Assembly: GCA_033980235.1 (NCBI GenBank)
Contig: CM067075.1
Span: forward strand, 7,136,668-7,200,667
Length of the DNA stretch: 64,000 nt
Direction of reading: 5' to 3'
DNA from: Diadema setosum
Lineage: Eukaryota; Echinodermata; Echinoidea; Diadematoida; Diadematidae
The notes beneath the pieces are model-generated. The model ran no database searches and was not told the DNA's origin. It saw nothing but the letters and a program-made list of their open reading frames with translations. Shown one piece after another: positions 1 through 13,518 of the stretch. The position numbers and the translations under genes are program-made. The stretch's first letter is position 1; every line of letters starts with the position of its first letter.

Positions 1-83
1 GAACGATTTTGCTTTGCTTATCTTTTAGTTGTCAGCGTTTATTAAGAACAGTTCTTTATGAATCGATTCCTAGGATCTGTGCA

Positions 84-328
84 TAGAGTTTGTTCGCAAA
101 AACCGATAAGTCCATATTTGCCAAATGGAGATATTTGCGATTAAAGGTCAAGAAAAATAAAGAGAATAATAAGAAAATGTTTGCTGCTTTTTGCCATAAC
201 TTCAAAAATGTACCTTTATATGAAGTGACCGATATATCATTTTAAAGGTATTATTTTGTACTTTATGACAGAGACCGTACTTCAAAATCTTCAAAAATGG
301 ACTTATCGGTTTTTGCGAACAAACTCTT
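84..328 (+). mobile_element. 245-bp MITE with 32-bp terminal inverted repeats, copy 1
   Basis: The ends are inverted copies of one another; the core terminal motif is GTTTGTTCGCAAAAACCGAT on the left and its complement on the right. Two further copies in this window (35,749-35,993 inverted, and 46,669-46,913) have exactly the same length. The outermost left bases (TAGAG instead of AAGAG) are mutated, so the target duplication cannot be read here. One reading frame crosses nearly the whole element in the other two copies but is closed here by TAA at 243-245. No transposase is encoded, so it is a non-autonomous element. Confidence 0.85.
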
Positions 329-430
329 CATATGTAGTAAGCCTTTGCATGTTCTTACTAATAAATGGATGCTTAATTTGCAGTATTTCTACGTCTCAAG
401 TCCAAGTTTCGTCATAGGCAAAGAAACTCA

Positions 431-997
431 TTAAAGGACAAGTTCACCTTCATAGACATGTGGGCTGAGTGAATGCAGCAATATTAGTAGAGCACATCAC
501 TGAGAGTTTGAGGAAAATCGGACAATCCGTTAAAAAGTTATGAATTTTTAAAGTTTCTGCTCAGTCACGGCTGGATGAGAAGACTACTATAGCTTGTGAT
601 GTCACATGAGTACAACGATATAAAGAAAGCATAAAGGAAATTCAACATATTTTCACTTTTCTCGCATAAAAAAAGAACACTCGAATTTTCTCTTTCAGAA
701 GGCAAGGGGAATAATATTTCCCTTAACATACATCAGTAACAAGTCGAAGAAATGTGCATTTTATTCAAAAAACAAAGTTTTGTGAAATTCTCTTTTTATT
801 TTCCTTATACCGTTGTACGCATGTGACATCATACACTGTAGCAGTCTCCTCATTCAGCAGTGATTGCGCAAATGCCTTAAAAATTCATAACTTCTGAACG
901 AATTGTCGGATTTTCCCCAAACTTTCACTGATGTGTTCTACTAATATTGTTGCATTCACTCAATCCTTATGTATATGAAGGTGGACTTGTCCTTTAA
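431..997. mobile_element. Foldback element with about 200-bp inverted arms, TTAA-flanked
   Basis: The left end TTAAAGGACAAGTTCACC and right end GGTGGACTTGTCCTTTAA are complementary, and the similarity continues through about 200 bp on each side (for example TGATGTCACATG near 598 against CATGTGACATCA near 821). The unpaired centre is about 100-150 bp. TTAA at both borders fits the piggyBac-type target duplication, although the border is palindromic and the exact end is ambiguous. No coding capacity is seen. The family name is not known to me. Confidence 0.8.
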
Positions 998-1171
998 GAC
1001 AATGCATGTAGTTAAAGGCAATACCTTGGGAAAATTGTTAACAATACTATAAATTAACGTATAAAACAAAGTAAAACATATCCCATCTTAGAAAACAATA
1101 ATTATTCATTAAATAATAAAAAAAAAAGATACCGTCGACTTACAAACAACGAAATACTATCAAACCACGCT

Positions 1172-1202
<31 letters not shown>

Positions 1203-3802
1203 GAGGCGGGGAGAGATTTGGGACTATCGTGACTATAGTTTTGAATTACGGCCAACATTCTTGTCAATGCTTGTAGTGAACTTTGACAATGATAAACATA
1301 CATAGGCTTAGGAGGGTATTGTTAAAGCAGAAATTTATAGAGAATCTAGAAATATGACAAATTAATCAAAATAACATTAAATGATGGAAAACAGTCAATT
1401 TATATGATATTATTTCCTATAAATTTCTTCTTTAAATCGTGCCTTTGAGCACTCTTATAAGTTTGACTGACGTCATCAAAAATTAGATGAGACGCCTGCT
1501 ATCCGATATACGCACGAACCATTTCATGCCAAACCGGAATCATGAAAACCATTAAGGTGCAATAAAATTCCATGTCGTGTATCCAGTGCACGTAGTTTGC
1601 CATTGGACTCTCTGACCCTGTGCATTTTCGCATTTCGCATTTTCTATGCACACTATCGTTGGACGGAGCTGTCCCATTGGGTATTATGTTGAACATGGTT
1701 TTAAAAAGAGAAGAAACTGAGTATGCTCTCAAATAACACGTGATCAAATAATGTTTACTTGTATCCAGGTGATATGGCATACCGGCATTGCAATGGCAGT
1801 CTCTTACGCTACTCAAGTTGCATCTGTCATCGACGCGCAAATGGCATAATCATCATGATTTACGTTTGCACATTCGGAGAGGTCCAGACAGGGGTGAACA
1901 TGCGAGGAGGAACAACGACAAAGTGAAAATTGAGAAGGAATACTTTTGATGCTTTCAATGGATTGTTTATGATTTGCTGAACATCATGGAATAATCTGAG
2001 AATCGATCGAGATGATTATACTCCCATAATGAAGTCAACGATACAACGACTTCAGCTAAGTCTTCATCATTTTGAAATGTCATTCTTTTTATGTTACACA
2101 TTCACTTGATAACCTTAAATTGTTTTTTTTTTTCAGCTTCAATGAGCCGTCAAATCGAATTAACAATTAATCAGCTTTCAGAATATGTGACGAAAATGGG
2201 GGTCATTGTCCATCCTAACGAGCCATGCCGGATTTAAGATACGTATCTTTTTCTTTTTCTTTTTATCATTCTCGCACATTTGCCCTGTCTTTCGTCATCG
2301 ACGTACGCGCAGAATTTCAACTCTGACGGACTTGTATGACGTCACATCAAGTCGTACAGTCTTGAACTTTGGTGGGCATACGAATTATTGTCCATGATAT
2401 TAAGAAACCGATTTCACTGAAAAGAATCATTTTTGTTATACGTATGCGCATATGGGTGCAAATGTGCCCGCGCGCAAAGTGTCAAACAAAACCTCAAAAT
2501 GGCTTAAAACGAGCGCAACTATGGTTTCCAAGGACAATTTGAGCATTTCAAAATTTTGACGCCGCGCCTACTTGTGAGCGTCAGGGCGTTGTATGCGTGT
2601 GTTGGTGTGTGGGTGTGTGCGTAAACATACATCATCATGAAATCATGAGATATTTACCTACGAAGTGCATGTCATTAGATAATGACTTTTAGTGATGGTG
2701 GACAATAACGTGACTTTACAAAGTGACGTCATGCGGATGTCACGCATCAGTGAATATTGTAACCATGTTATCTACAAGTAGACAGAAGTTTCGACTTTTA
2801 AACGAAATGAGATCATACTTGAGATAATTGTGCTCTGCAAAAACATGTAGGTACTAGCAGAAAGACATACAAATAAAGAAAGATTATGACATTACCTACA
2901 TGGATATCCGACAGGAAACGAATCATCTGAAAAAATAGTGACTATGATGTCGAAAATTGGTCAAATCAATCTTTCTAGTACCATTCGCTATAATTGTCTG
3001 AGACAAGCCGATGGGGTCAGTACACCTTTGATTTCATTTTCAGATTCCATCTGAGAAGAAAACCATGCATAGACGCTGAAAATAGATTTCTCCTAATAAA
3101 ATACGGAAGTGAACTGTGCTCCTTGTCAAAAAAGGGGGAGCGCAAGTAAAAGCAGTGATTTAAAGAATATTTCTTCGCATTTAAATAGAGTGATGTGGGA
3201 ATAATGAGGGGGTTTTCATCAATTCAGGCTGGGATATCAAAATGATTCGCGTTTCAAATCGTTTTAACAATGATGCGAAACGCATATTTTTCCAATTCGA
3301 CTAGCATTGCAGTCATAATAATAGAGGATATTGCTTGAAAATTTAATTAGTGGCAAGACTGCGGGTTGGAACGTCGATTTTGAAGCATCTTAGTACATTG
3401 CCATTCGCGTAATGAATTACCACGATGCTTCTATGACTTGTGGTATGCTAAAAATGCATCGGAATTGCTGTCATTACGTTCAGACTGGTGAGCAATGACA
3501 AGTAGTCAACATTCTAACGTTTCCTGGCCGCAAAGAGAATTCTGCGCAGTGGAATTCAATATCACCGATAATTTGATTAGCAGTAATGCATATGACAATT
3601 GACTACAAAAAGTGTTTTAGTTCCGACACATAATGATTTCAGCTTTAATAGCTAAAAACATACCGGTAATGACACTTTAGATATGATAATTTTTTTTAAT
3701 ACAATTGCTGGTTACTACTACTATTAACATTAATCTACTACTCCTGTACCGCTATACTACTGCTGCGTCTGCAACTACTACTACAGCTACTATACTAGGT
3801 TC
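998..3802. other. Noncoding DNA without recognisable gene
   Basis: This stretch has short, biased reading frames only. It contains a poly(A) run near 1,172-1,198 and three TGACGTCA octamers (1,468, 2,337, 2,724). A 113-residue minus-strand frame at 1,499-1,840 is not recognisable as a protein. Confidence 0.5.

Positions 3803-3868
<66 letters not shown>
3803..3868. repeat. (CTA)n trinucleotide microsatellite
   Basis: About 22 uninterrupted CTA units, flanked on both sides by degenerate CTA-rich sequence from about 3,715 to 4,010. The poly-valine frame read from the opposite strand is a by-product. Confidence 0.95.
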
Positions 3869-4204
3869 ATACCACCACTAAAACTATAGGGCCTACTACT
3901 ATTACAGCTACCACCTCCAGCACCATTACTTTTAATATTATTATTACTAATCCGACAATTTCTACAACAAAAATTACAATCACCACTACTTCAACAACCA
4001 GTGTTATATACTAATAGCACCACTGCAATGCTATCATTAGGTTTTCCAAATTGAGAGTTGAATAACAATAATCGCTAAAATATGATAAGATTTTAAATTA
4101 TTTGACAATTTTTACATTATGAGCCTGCTAGCCATGGAAGAATCCGTGTACTTGTGTATCACTAGCAATGTTGGACCGTAACCCCTACCTCCAATGTTCA
4201 ATGT

Positions 4205-4230
4205 TTGTTGTTGTTGTTGTTGTTGTTGTT
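4205..4230. repeat. (TTG)n microsatellite
   Basis: Short uninterrupted TTG array of about nine units. Confidence 0.9.
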
Positions 4231-4833
4231 AGCAACACCACCAACAATGCTGCCCATTAGGCTACTATATTTCTACTATCATACATGCCTTCCGAAGTCC
4301 CTACTACAATGAATAGGGCCGCTTCTAGGCGTACCTATATGTTCTCTGCACCAACTTTCACCCAAAAGACCATAATATTTATGATGATATGTGTAAACAT
4401 TACCTTAGAATACAATAGCTGTGTAACAAAGCAGGACTGTAACTGCCCTACTTTGGCAAAAGGAAGCAAGTGACAACAGTGACATTTCTCGTAAAAGAGC
4501 AAAATGTGTCTGTCATTTACACTGACGTCAATGGACTATCATGATGTCTTATCTAACATATCTCTTGGTAGGATGAGTGTCTCTGCATGAAATTTGGCCT
4601 GGAAGAAGAGCTCATTATGTGAATTATGAAAACATCAATAACTCAAATTCGGATGGTATGTCGCTTGCTTCCTTTTGCCAAAGTAGGGTAGTTATGGATG
4701 TATAAATTCATATGACCAAATTCAACTGATCGCAATTACATCGCCGGCAGTGAAGAAAAAGATTGGAGACAGTTTTCATCGCGGTTGTATTGCCGCGATT
4801 TCTTCGTGTGGTGACAGCAACCGGAATCGAATC

Positions 4834-4838
<5 letters not shown>

Positions 4839-4877
<39 letters not shown>

Positions 4878-4882
4878 GGGGG
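4839..4882. repeat. (GA)n followed by a 16-G run
   Basis: A homopurine tract: about 14 GA units followed directly by 16 consecutive G. Such homopurine/homopyrimidine mirror tracts can form triplex or quadruplex DNA and are prone to length errors in sequencing. Confidence 0.95.
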
Positions 4883-5380
4883 AGAGGTAGGAAAATGAAA
4901 AAAAAAAAAAGCCGCGACACCTGATAACGAGTTTAAATGATCTTAAAAGATGGATCGCCAATCTCATTTCACGCGTCAGAGATGCACAGTTCATAGGAAT
5001 TAGAAGTGATGTGTCATATCCACGTATACAGAACACGCTGTTCACGATATTTCTTCTACTAACGTAGCACCTCTAGCCAGTTTCCTTAAATATATTCGGG
5101 ATATTTTTTTTTTTCATGTTCTACCTTTCCTCTTTGCATCCCTTTGTAAGAATCATTCCCTGGCGTAGATTCGTATTATAGAATCTTTTACGATAAATGT
5201 AATAAAGATTTAAAAATGATGATAGTGGTGACAATCACTTGCCAAACAACACCATCGTTACAAACCCTCTGAGTGTGTTACCACACCACATTGATTTCCT
5301 GTTCGGAGTTTTATGTGTTAAATTAATTGCGCACATTTGACTCAATGGCAAAGAAAAAGTTAATAGCACTGTTGTAATGA

Positions 5381-5472
5381 CCATCATCATCATCATCATC
5401 ATCATCATCACTATCATCATCATCATCATAATCATTATCATCATCATCATCATAATCATCGTCATCATCATG
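5381..5472. repeat. (CAT)n microsatellite
   Basis: CAT/ATC array with a few interruptions over about 92 bp; it generates a poly-methionine frame on the minus strand that is not a gene. Confidence 0.95.
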
Positions 5473-6357
5473 ATCACATCACATCACAAACTGCAAGATT
5501 ATACTAATAGTAGTACAGAAAATTCAGACAAACCTTTCTCAAAAATAACTGTTTAACATATTTTACAGAGAGGACGATTAGATGAAAAAAAAAAAGCATG
5601 AGAAAAAAAAAAAAGAATTGCAGAGCCAGAGGGCAAGCAGTCTAAAAATGGAAGGCATTGGAACTCTCACACCAGGCACAATCGAAAGGGTGAGTGTCTA
5701 AGCATACATACTACACCGATTGCACTTTCATCTCCACTGCCAAAGAAAATCCTTTCTCCATGCCTGGCCGTGCACCGATCATTCCTAGGACCTCTCACAC
5801 TTTCTTTTCCTCCAAGCATAACTCAAGATGATTGACGGGACACTCAAGCGCCCAATGTCGCCCGAGGCGTGGCTAATCAAAGTGATGATGAAGGAGATGT
5901 CCCCTCTCTACACGACATATCCTCCCAGCATCGGATGTTATTATCCACTTACACTTTCATTCTGCGGGATGGAAAATGCGTTTGCTCAATTCGCGCGTAT
6001 GACTCAAAGCAGCTCTTGGACGCCGGAATTCAGATGACTGCATGAACGATGCTTTAATGTTCACGAATGTCACTGTAACTCGTGACCCCACTATACCTTG
6101 TCAGTCAAAACGCCACCACCCACCAGATGGAAGCTACGCAGAAACACAGGCACAGACCAACACATACAGACAGACAGACATGCACATTCACATACAGACA
6201 CATTTTCGTTGCTGTTTCTCTGTAATCTTTTACATAACAAAAATTATTGAATGTATATAATACAATATTCAATCAACAATAGTTGATAAAACAAAACAAA
6301 AAAAAAATCAATCAATACATAACCCGAGAACCATAACATACATCTTGAATTTAGTTA

Positions 6358-6405
6358 CCAACAACAACAACAACAACAGCAACAACAACAACAACAACAA
6401 CAAAA
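6358..6405. repeat. (CAA)n microsatellite
   Basis: CAA array of about 15 units with one GCA interruption, followed at 6,430 by a run of C. Confidence 0.95.
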
Positions 6406-6640
6406 TAACAACTCCTGACCTACTCCCTCCCCCCCCCCCACGTAGTTTTAGGGTACTCGCTCACATCCCAATTACCCTACACTTCAATAAATTACCTTTA
6501 TTTAAATTCATGAAATTTTTCCGTTCTTCACGCCGATGTTAGTGCAATTTGTTAATCAGTTGCAACAAAATTACCTTTAATAATCATAAAAATTCCATAA
6601 TATATTCATCAAGCATTCACCACACATACACGTACGCACA

Positions 6641-6688
6641 CACTCACCCACACACACACACGCGCGCGCGCGCACACACACACACACA
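6641..6688. repeat. (CA)n-(CG)n-(CA)n alternating array
   Basis: A CG core at about 6,661-6,672 is bracketed by CA arrays. Alternating purine-pyrimidine DNA of this kind is the classical Z-DNA-forming sequence. Confidence 0.9.
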
Positions 6689-7474
6689 TACCTCACATAA
6701 GCATGCACCACACACTCACGCGTATATCCGATATAATACTCATTTTGGAGACAAACAAAAGTGGAATAGAATCAATAATGAGCGCATTTTGTAGAATGCT
6801 ATACTGTTTCTACATTTCTACGAATTCCATGATCCTTCAGGGAGATAGTTTTGGTCGTATTTCCTACGATGTGAGAAGTCTAAACAATCTCCAGGGACAT
6901 TTATACATGGATAATCTTTCCCCCCTCCTTCCCTGCCCCCTATTTTCTAATAATCAAAACTTTGCGCAATGAAAACAAAGAGAAGAGCGGGACGATTATA
7001 AGACGTCTTCAATGACAACACAAAGGGGAGGATATGAAGAATACAAACTTTGGGCCTTATTTTGAAAATAATTTGCTACAGCCAGTATTGATATCAAATC
7101 AAGCGATTTCATAAAAAAAAAAATCAAACAATTACATCATCATTATTATCATCAATACACAAACCTCGCTCACAAGAAAGTTGCACAAGTATAGAACATG
7201 AAGTACGCTTGTCTTGAAGTTAGAAGTCTCAAGGACTGGGAGACTGACTGATGTCAAGAAGAAAGCATTGAGGAGGCGGAGGTAAAGATAATGAGGCAGA
7301 AAACGATGGTGAAGGGTGAACTGAGGGGCAGGCTGGTGTGTTTGTCAAATGTTCATGACAGAGAAAGCAAGAACACCAAAAGACTGAACAGACACAGGCA
7401 GAGAGAATCAATGACAAACCCAGGAGGGCCTAGTACACCCTTAGACAAACTACAGGGAGGGTGTAGATTAGGGA

Positions 7475-7489
7475 GGGGGGGGGGGGGGG
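7475..7489. repeat. 15-G homopolymer
   Basis: Uninterrupted G run in a G-rich context. Confidence 0.9.
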
Positions 7490-9044
7490 CATGGGCATAA
7501 TACCACCTTATGATTATCATATAGATCAATCAAAAAATGGCATTATTGGAAATCCTCCTATTATATAAATCAATTATAGGGGAAAAATACGTTATTGAAA
7601 ATCCTCCAAAAATGATAATGCCGCAAAAGGTCGAGGTGGTGTATGAAAAAGGAAGACTATGTCTGTCTGTCTGTCTATATATATATCTGTCTGTATAATT
7701 ATATGAATTCATGCGTGTAGATGTGAGATGGAGAATGGGAGGAAAACAGATAGAGAAAAGAGAGAAAGAGGGATGGGTAGTGAGAGGGAGAGCGGGAGAT
7801 GTCACACGTTGGAAAGCTAACGAGGAATCGCATGAAGGCAATGACCCTGACATTACATCTATATACCTCACCGTGTCCATCCCAGGGGGATTAAAGTACC
7901 TGAGTGACAGGGAGGAGTGACGAGCTGATAAAAGGCAAGATAGGCCGTTTCTCTCCGGATTAACGGCGAGCATTAAAGGGTAGAATTTATGGACAGGAAT
8001 GTGAGCTAATATTAGAACGAACCACAAACAACAACAATAACAAACAAAAACAACAACCGATGACGACACCACCGGCCTTGACATCGACTCCTGGTCGATG
8101 ATGCCGCGAAAAGAAAGAGAAAATGTTGATAGGCAAGAGTCGTTGTGATGACAGATGACATGCAAGGCACGGTCTAGGTACCGCATTGCTAGGCACGCGT
8201 AATGATGTATATCTACCGGCTTGATTGACGTCTTTACAGACGTGTAATGACGGCAATATTAAAGATATCGGCGTTTTAAGATTCTGTTTTTTTTTTCTTC
8301 TCATGATCATGCACATTTTCCATTCTTCAGACCACAAACCTCCATTCATTCATTCATCCTAATTGAAGAGAACTCACTACACAAAGACAGTGTGCGTACA
8401 ACCCATGATCTATACGCTCGTTTCGAAATATATAATTAGAACACTTTAGGTAATGATATCGGAGAAAGTTACATCTTGCCAAGATTTTTAACATTGTTCA
8501 ACAAAAATGTCAACAAAGCAGTAATTATATTAAAAAAATCTGCAGTAAGAACAAGCTTTCAAACAAATTGGAAAATGAACATGACAGTAAATTGAATAAT
8601 AAAAGAAATGTGTGTAAAATACTCGAATATTCCACTGATGATTATAATAATCATCACGCCACTAGGGCTGGGTCCTGTGCGCATGCGCATGATGTTGTTT
8701 GTCCTGTGTGATGATGACAGACGGAGATGACTGAGTTGAAATTTTACCATTAAAGACATCTTTCTTGGTATTTCAGAAGCCTCTAGATCTCATTCCATGA
8801 GCTCTATGTCCAGGGTACATAACACTCCCAATGCACATGAGGTGTAGAGCGCGTTTGCGTGTCTGTCCTCAACCGGAATTGAAGAGCAAATTTAAATAAC
8901 TGAAGCAAGGCAACCAGGAGTAATTCCCCAATCTTCGGCGTGCAAGTATGATCTCCTATGAATAATCCATATGCAAACTGTCACACTTCTCTATAGTTCT
9001 CTTCTGAAGAAGTTTGCACACTACCTCGGAACAGTCTTTCCCTT

Positions 9045-9480
9045 AAAGGGGCACTACAGACGATTTTCATAACCTTACATCATGTAACGCATAAATCGAC
9101 AGCTCCATGTAGAGATATTTGGAATTTATTACGGTCCTTGAGCAGAGAAACGATACTCTGAAAAAATCTTAAACAAATTACACTGAACAGTGTTGATGGC
9201 ATAGGAGCCTCAGATATTTCAGAAATGTAGCTGTGTAATTCCATTACAATACCACGCCATCTTCTTTTGTTCTGCTTTCTTGAGCCCCAACTCATGCATT
9301 CTTATGGTGAGGCTGCCATGTCATCATCCTTATTCATTGCATTTTGTTGTAAATTTTGAAAACGTTCTTATTCCTCAACCCAGTCACTATAATGATATTC
9401 TCAAACTCTGTACTCGACATAACTAATGTATAGTTGTTCAAATGTAAAAGTCTGAAAATCATCCGGAGGTTTCCTATAAT
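9045..9480 (+). mobile_element. Dispersed TTAA-type repeat (family II), copy 1
   Basis: Aligns along its length with 12,482-12,933: shared blocks include TTACA/TCACATCATG near the left end, the GAGCAGAGAAACGATACTCTG-like block, CATACATTCTTATGGTGA-like sequence (about 9,293) and AAAAGTCTGA near the right end. The left border begins TTAAAGG. The right border has drifted from TTTAA. Non-autonomous, no protein. Confidence 0.75.
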
Positions 9481-9537
9481 AACAGCAACGACGTCATACA
9501 ATGTGCTATCTTCCCCGCCCCCAGCTAGCTCCCTCCG

Positions 9538-9538
<1 letters not shown>

Positions 9539-9587
<49 letters not shown>
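9539..9587. repeat. (CA)n microsatellite
   Basis: About 24 uninterrupted CA units. Confidence 0.95.
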
Positions 9588-9590
<3 letters not shown>

Positions 9591-11215
9591 TGCATATTAA
9601 TGGTATAAATTTCTCCAAACACACGCAGGTGATCACGGGCAGGCGAATGGAGAATGGACACCATGTAGTGATGCATGGGATCGATGGGGCGATGGTGCGG
9701 AATAAGTACCACGGGGATTTTAAGTGGTGGGATGATACTTCATGGCTAGTCGAGGAGGAGGGGGGGGGGGTGGGGCTTGAAAGTTCGACATTCTCCTGAT
9801 TGTAGATATATTTGTTCATGAAAAAAAGGGACGTGAAAGGTAAACAAATTGCAGTAATTCATGAGTCTTATGCGCTCACGTCATCTGATCATCCTTCTGT
9901 TTTCGAGAGGATTTCTTCATTCAATGGCGAAACATTAAATATTTCACAAGGAGTATCAGAAGCAAATTTGACTTAGTCTTGTCTATTGGTTTTAGAATCG
10001 AGAAAATTGGAAACCCTCGAGTTGTTGGGACGATTGTCTCTGATGTCAGCCTAGGGAACACATCTCCGTCGTCTGGTGAAGAAAACACTAAATCTATCTC
10101 GTCCGTCTCACGTTGCACACACTCAAACACACACACACACACACACTGCTAGTATCCCATCTTTGCTTTACTGCACGTGATTAATTGTTGCAATTGACTA
10201 ATAACTTGTCACGAACGAGCGTAGTGTGGCGCCTCCTACATCACGGCGCGAAGAATCACGTAACAAAAGGAAGCACACGCGGTTCACGCATTAAAAGACA
10301 AAAATACCAAAAAGACAAACACAAACTTCGGCGTCAGAGTTCGGTCGGATGGCGGTTTCTATTTCTAGCTGGTTTCTAATGAACTGCTACACGTGTCGAG
10401 CTCTGATATTGCAAGTTTCATCGAGAGGAAACGAACCGTGAGACACATAAAGACGGCAGACAATATAAAAAGGAAAACAAGCAACAAAAAAGAGAAAAGA
10501 AAACCTTCATTAAAAGGAGAAGGGCGAAAAAAACACACACCAATCGACAGGCAACGAGGAGATAGAATTACCATGTTGGAGGACGTCCAATCAAAGAATG
10601 GAGCAGATACTCATAGACTATAGGGACAATGAACTACCACGTACCGCTATGCCTGTGTATTACATGTCCTTCCTTTTCCGCCTCAAGGAACGAAAGCTCC
10701 GTTTTTGTTGTTGTTTTTGCTCGCATCTTAATATTTCTGCGGGTATTAGTTTCATTTCTTTTTTTTTTAATGTAGGCCTACTTTAAAAAAGTTATTTTGG
10801 TTACGTGCCTCCTGTAATTGTTATTTGCGAGAGTTTCTTTCTTTTTCGAGTTTTTTTTTGTTTGGTTTTTTTTTGCATTGTTTGTGTTTTGTTTGCTTTT
10901 TGGCAAGGCTTTAGGCCTATGGACTCAGTTCCTGCAAATGTCCGGATTCTTCCAAAAGTGGATGTTACATCACTCTTATGTATCAACTTCGAGGGCAAAA
11001 TTCCTCCTGCCCAAACAAAATATAGTACACTGCTTTCCGACTGTTATTGCCTCTCTATACCTAAAATGAGGAGAGAGAGCATTACCATTGTTTGTTCTTT
11101 TTCTTTTTCTACTAAAGCAAATTTCCACGTGCATTTGATATTTCTGTAGACTGATGTTATGCTTGTTTTGTAACTGATGATGAAAAGGTGCTGGGTAATG
11201 TCCGTACTACATGTG
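9588..11215. other. Noncoding DNA
   Basis: Contains a short CA array (about 10,127-10,146) and T-rich stretches near 10,740-10,880. Open frames here are low-complexity. Nothing else is recognised. Confidence 0.45.
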
Positions 11216-11470
11216 TTGTGCTGTGTTGCGTTATGTTACCTAATGTTATGCTACATGTATGTTATGTAACGTTACGTTACGTTATGCTATGTTATGTTAT
11301 ATTATGTTATGTTATGTTATGTTATGTAATGTTATGTTATGTTATGTTATGTAATGTTGTGTAATGTTATGTTATGCTATGTTATGTTATCTTTATGTTA
11401 TGTTATGCTATGTTATGTTATGTTATGTTATGTTTTGTTATGTTATGTTATGTTATGTTATTACGTTTTG
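11216..11470. repeat. (TTATG)n pentanucleotide array
   Basis: About 250 bp of TTATG units with point variants (TTACG, TTGTG, CTATG). The three overlapping Cys/Tyr/Leu-rich frames through it arise because a 5-bp unit reads in every frame. Confidence 0.95.
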
Positions 11471-11795
11471 CTACATTATTTTATGTTCGTGTGCAGTCGG
11501 AGACAAGGCCAAGAGTTACTCGAAACTGGGAGGTGGCTTCCCAACTCCCTGCTTGCAACAAAGATTACAGTTGGACTAGCATCTCCCAAGCTACAGCCAA
11601 TCACAAGCAAGTTATCTAGTCATTGCCATGGTGATTACTTCCTCAGAATAAACATTATTATACTGTATATTGTTCATGTTTGGCTCCGTTTCAGTTTGTT
11701 TGTTTCTGTGCTTGATTCTTTTTTTTTTTGATAATGAGTCACTTATCTCCTGCTAATACGGTTTGCATTTGCGTGCAGGTTTACGTTTGCGGGTG

Positions 11796-11823
11796 TGTGT
11801 GTGTGTGTGTGTGTGTGCGTGTG

Positions 11824-11879
<56 letters not shown>
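11796..11879. repeat. (GT)n microsatellite
   Basis: About 42 GT units with two GC interruptions. Confidence 0.95.
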
Positions 11880-11880
<1 letters not shown>

Positions 11881-12481
11881 TGTAAGGATTTTGTTCCAGG
11901 TAATAAAATGTCAATCCCTTTTGTTCACCGTAGGCAGAAATCCCTCTTCTCAAAGATAGTCATTATAGTAGTATCGAAAAACAAATATAACATCATACTA
12001 ATGTAAAAACCTGCACATTGGTCTTTGTTTCCGATACCTTTACGTTTTCGTAACCTCCTCTGTACATACTATAGACTATTTCTTTTCATTCATTATTAAG
12101 GAAAACGCATTTCAGTGCATCTATGTTTTTTTTTTTTTTTTTTTTTTTTTTAGGTAGATATACCCCACTGTCTTCCGATTGCACGAGAAGTATATAGCTT
12201 AAAAAGAACTTGCGAAATGTCAGTGATATGGCGCATCTGTTTCAGCGACGTGGATGTACGCAAACATGAATTAACAAGTAGGATATTCTTCACTGAATTA
12301 ATACTCAGACAAAGGAAAACATGCAAATAATTGAGCAAACAGCCTTCAAGTGAGAAGTAATAATACAGCAAAGCAAACAAAACAAATGAGAAAGTGGAAA
12401 ATAGAAATGAAGTCTAACAAAACAAAACAAACAAGAACACTGAGGAAGGCTGAAAGTCACGGGCAACGGTCATGATTTTAA

Positions 12482-12933
12482 TTAAAGGGTCATTCCAGAA
12501 AATTTATATTATAATTTCACATCATGCAGTACATAAATCAATCGTGCCATGTATAGATTTTTGAAATTCATTGTGGTCCCAATTTACATGATTTAGCAGA
12601 AAAACAAATACTCTGAAAACCCTACAACACAATACACTGAACGAGGATGAGGACATAGGGGCTCACATAACATAAATATTTCAGTAATGTAGCAATGATA
12701 TTCCACTGCTATACCACTTGCTTACCAAGTTAACCTGTGTAGAATTTATGCATGCTTTATTCTTTTCTTCCGTTCCCTTTAGCTCTCAGTCATACATTCT
12801 TATGGTGAAGCTGCTATGCCATCATCCTTGTTCATTGCGACTTGTCATAAATTTATAAAATCTGTCCCCAGTGTAACCAATTAAGAGCTGTTTAAATGCA
12901 AAAGTCTGACAATCACCCGGATATCTCCTTTAA
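12482..12933 (+). mobile_element. Dispersed TTAA-type repeat (family II), copy 2
   Basis: Begins TTAAAGGGTCATTCC and ends CTCCTTTAA, so both borders are TTAA. Colinear with 9,045-9,480 in the same orientation. The two copies are clearly diverged, so the insertions are old. Confidence 0.75.
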
Positions 12934-13138
12934 CATGAGTTACCATAAATTCGAAAGGCCTTATTTCGAGGTCTATCTTTTTTCAGCAATAGTTCTTCAG
13001 TGTGACGTAGAACAAACCGCGAATCTTTACAATCATATGCCTGAACAATCGCTGAATTCCCTCTAAATTGGTTTTCTTTCTTTGAATGTGAGATCATCAC
13101 ACGCTAGACAGGAAAAAGGGAAGGCTCCTTGAGTGTAA

Positions 13139-13518
13139 TTAAAGGGATTGTATAGTTGTGGTTGAGACCTAACTTCAGGTTTCAAACATTTTTGGTGAGA
13201 TAATGAGAGACCTCTTATGAAATATTAAAGAGTATGTAATTTCAACAGGAATTCAGCGTTTATTTGATGAAAGTTGGGTTTGAAATGGCTACGATATCGA
13301 AAACAGAGGAATTCTAATAAAAGGTGGGACCCACCTTTTATCAGGATCGCTTTGTTTTACTTTGTTTTTGGATGTCTCAGCCATACCAAAATCGATTTTC
13401 ATCGACTAAACTTTGAATACCTCTTATAGAATGGTATGTTCTATATTAGGTGCTTGGTATCTCGCAAAAAGTTAAAAGCCCAGTCCTTATCTCCACCAAT
13501 ACTATACCAGCCCTTTAA
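13139..13518. mobile_element. Foldback MITE (family III), full copy, TTAA-flanked
   Basis: Left end TTAAAGGGATTGTATAG and right end CTATACCAGCCCTTTAA are inverted. The arms run about 180 bp and meet at a near-palindromic centre GGTGGGACCCACC. The same family recurs at 41,430-41,658 (half copy), 45,445-45,803, 49,166-49,522 and 58,372-58,738. A frame of 100 residues starting at 13,436 lies across the right arm and is not a gene. Confidence 0.85.

Larger units (their letters stand above)
1468..4530. promoter_or_regulatory. Four palindromic CRE octamers TGACGTCA
   Basis: Exact TGACGTCA occurs at 1,468-1,475, 2,337-2,344, 2,724-2,731 and 4,523-4,530. This is the full CREB/ATF consensus site. The sites are real as strings; regulatory function is inferred only. 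Under one chance occurrence is expected in the entire window at this base composition, and seven are present overall. Confidence 0.35.
4883..9044. other. Noncoding DNA with scattered simple repeats
   Basis: Besides the simple repeats listed separately, nothing gene-like is recognised. The longest open frame of the window (7,530-8,186, minus, 218 residues) is a mix of Ser/Phe-rich sequence read through TGTC/TA microsatellite DNA, shows no motif, and is not accepted as a gene. Confidence 0.5.

Noticed and set aside
3795..3986. Poly-valine frame
   Set aside because: Translation of the (CTA)n microsatellite.
7530..8186. Longest open frame in the window (218 residues, minus strand)
   Set aside because: It crosses TGTC/TA simple repeats, has Ser/Phe-biased low-complexity stretches, no motif, and overlaps open frames on both strands.
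11339..11731. Cys/Tyr/Leu-rich plus-strand frames
   Set aside because: Produced by the (TTATG)n array, which is open in all frames.
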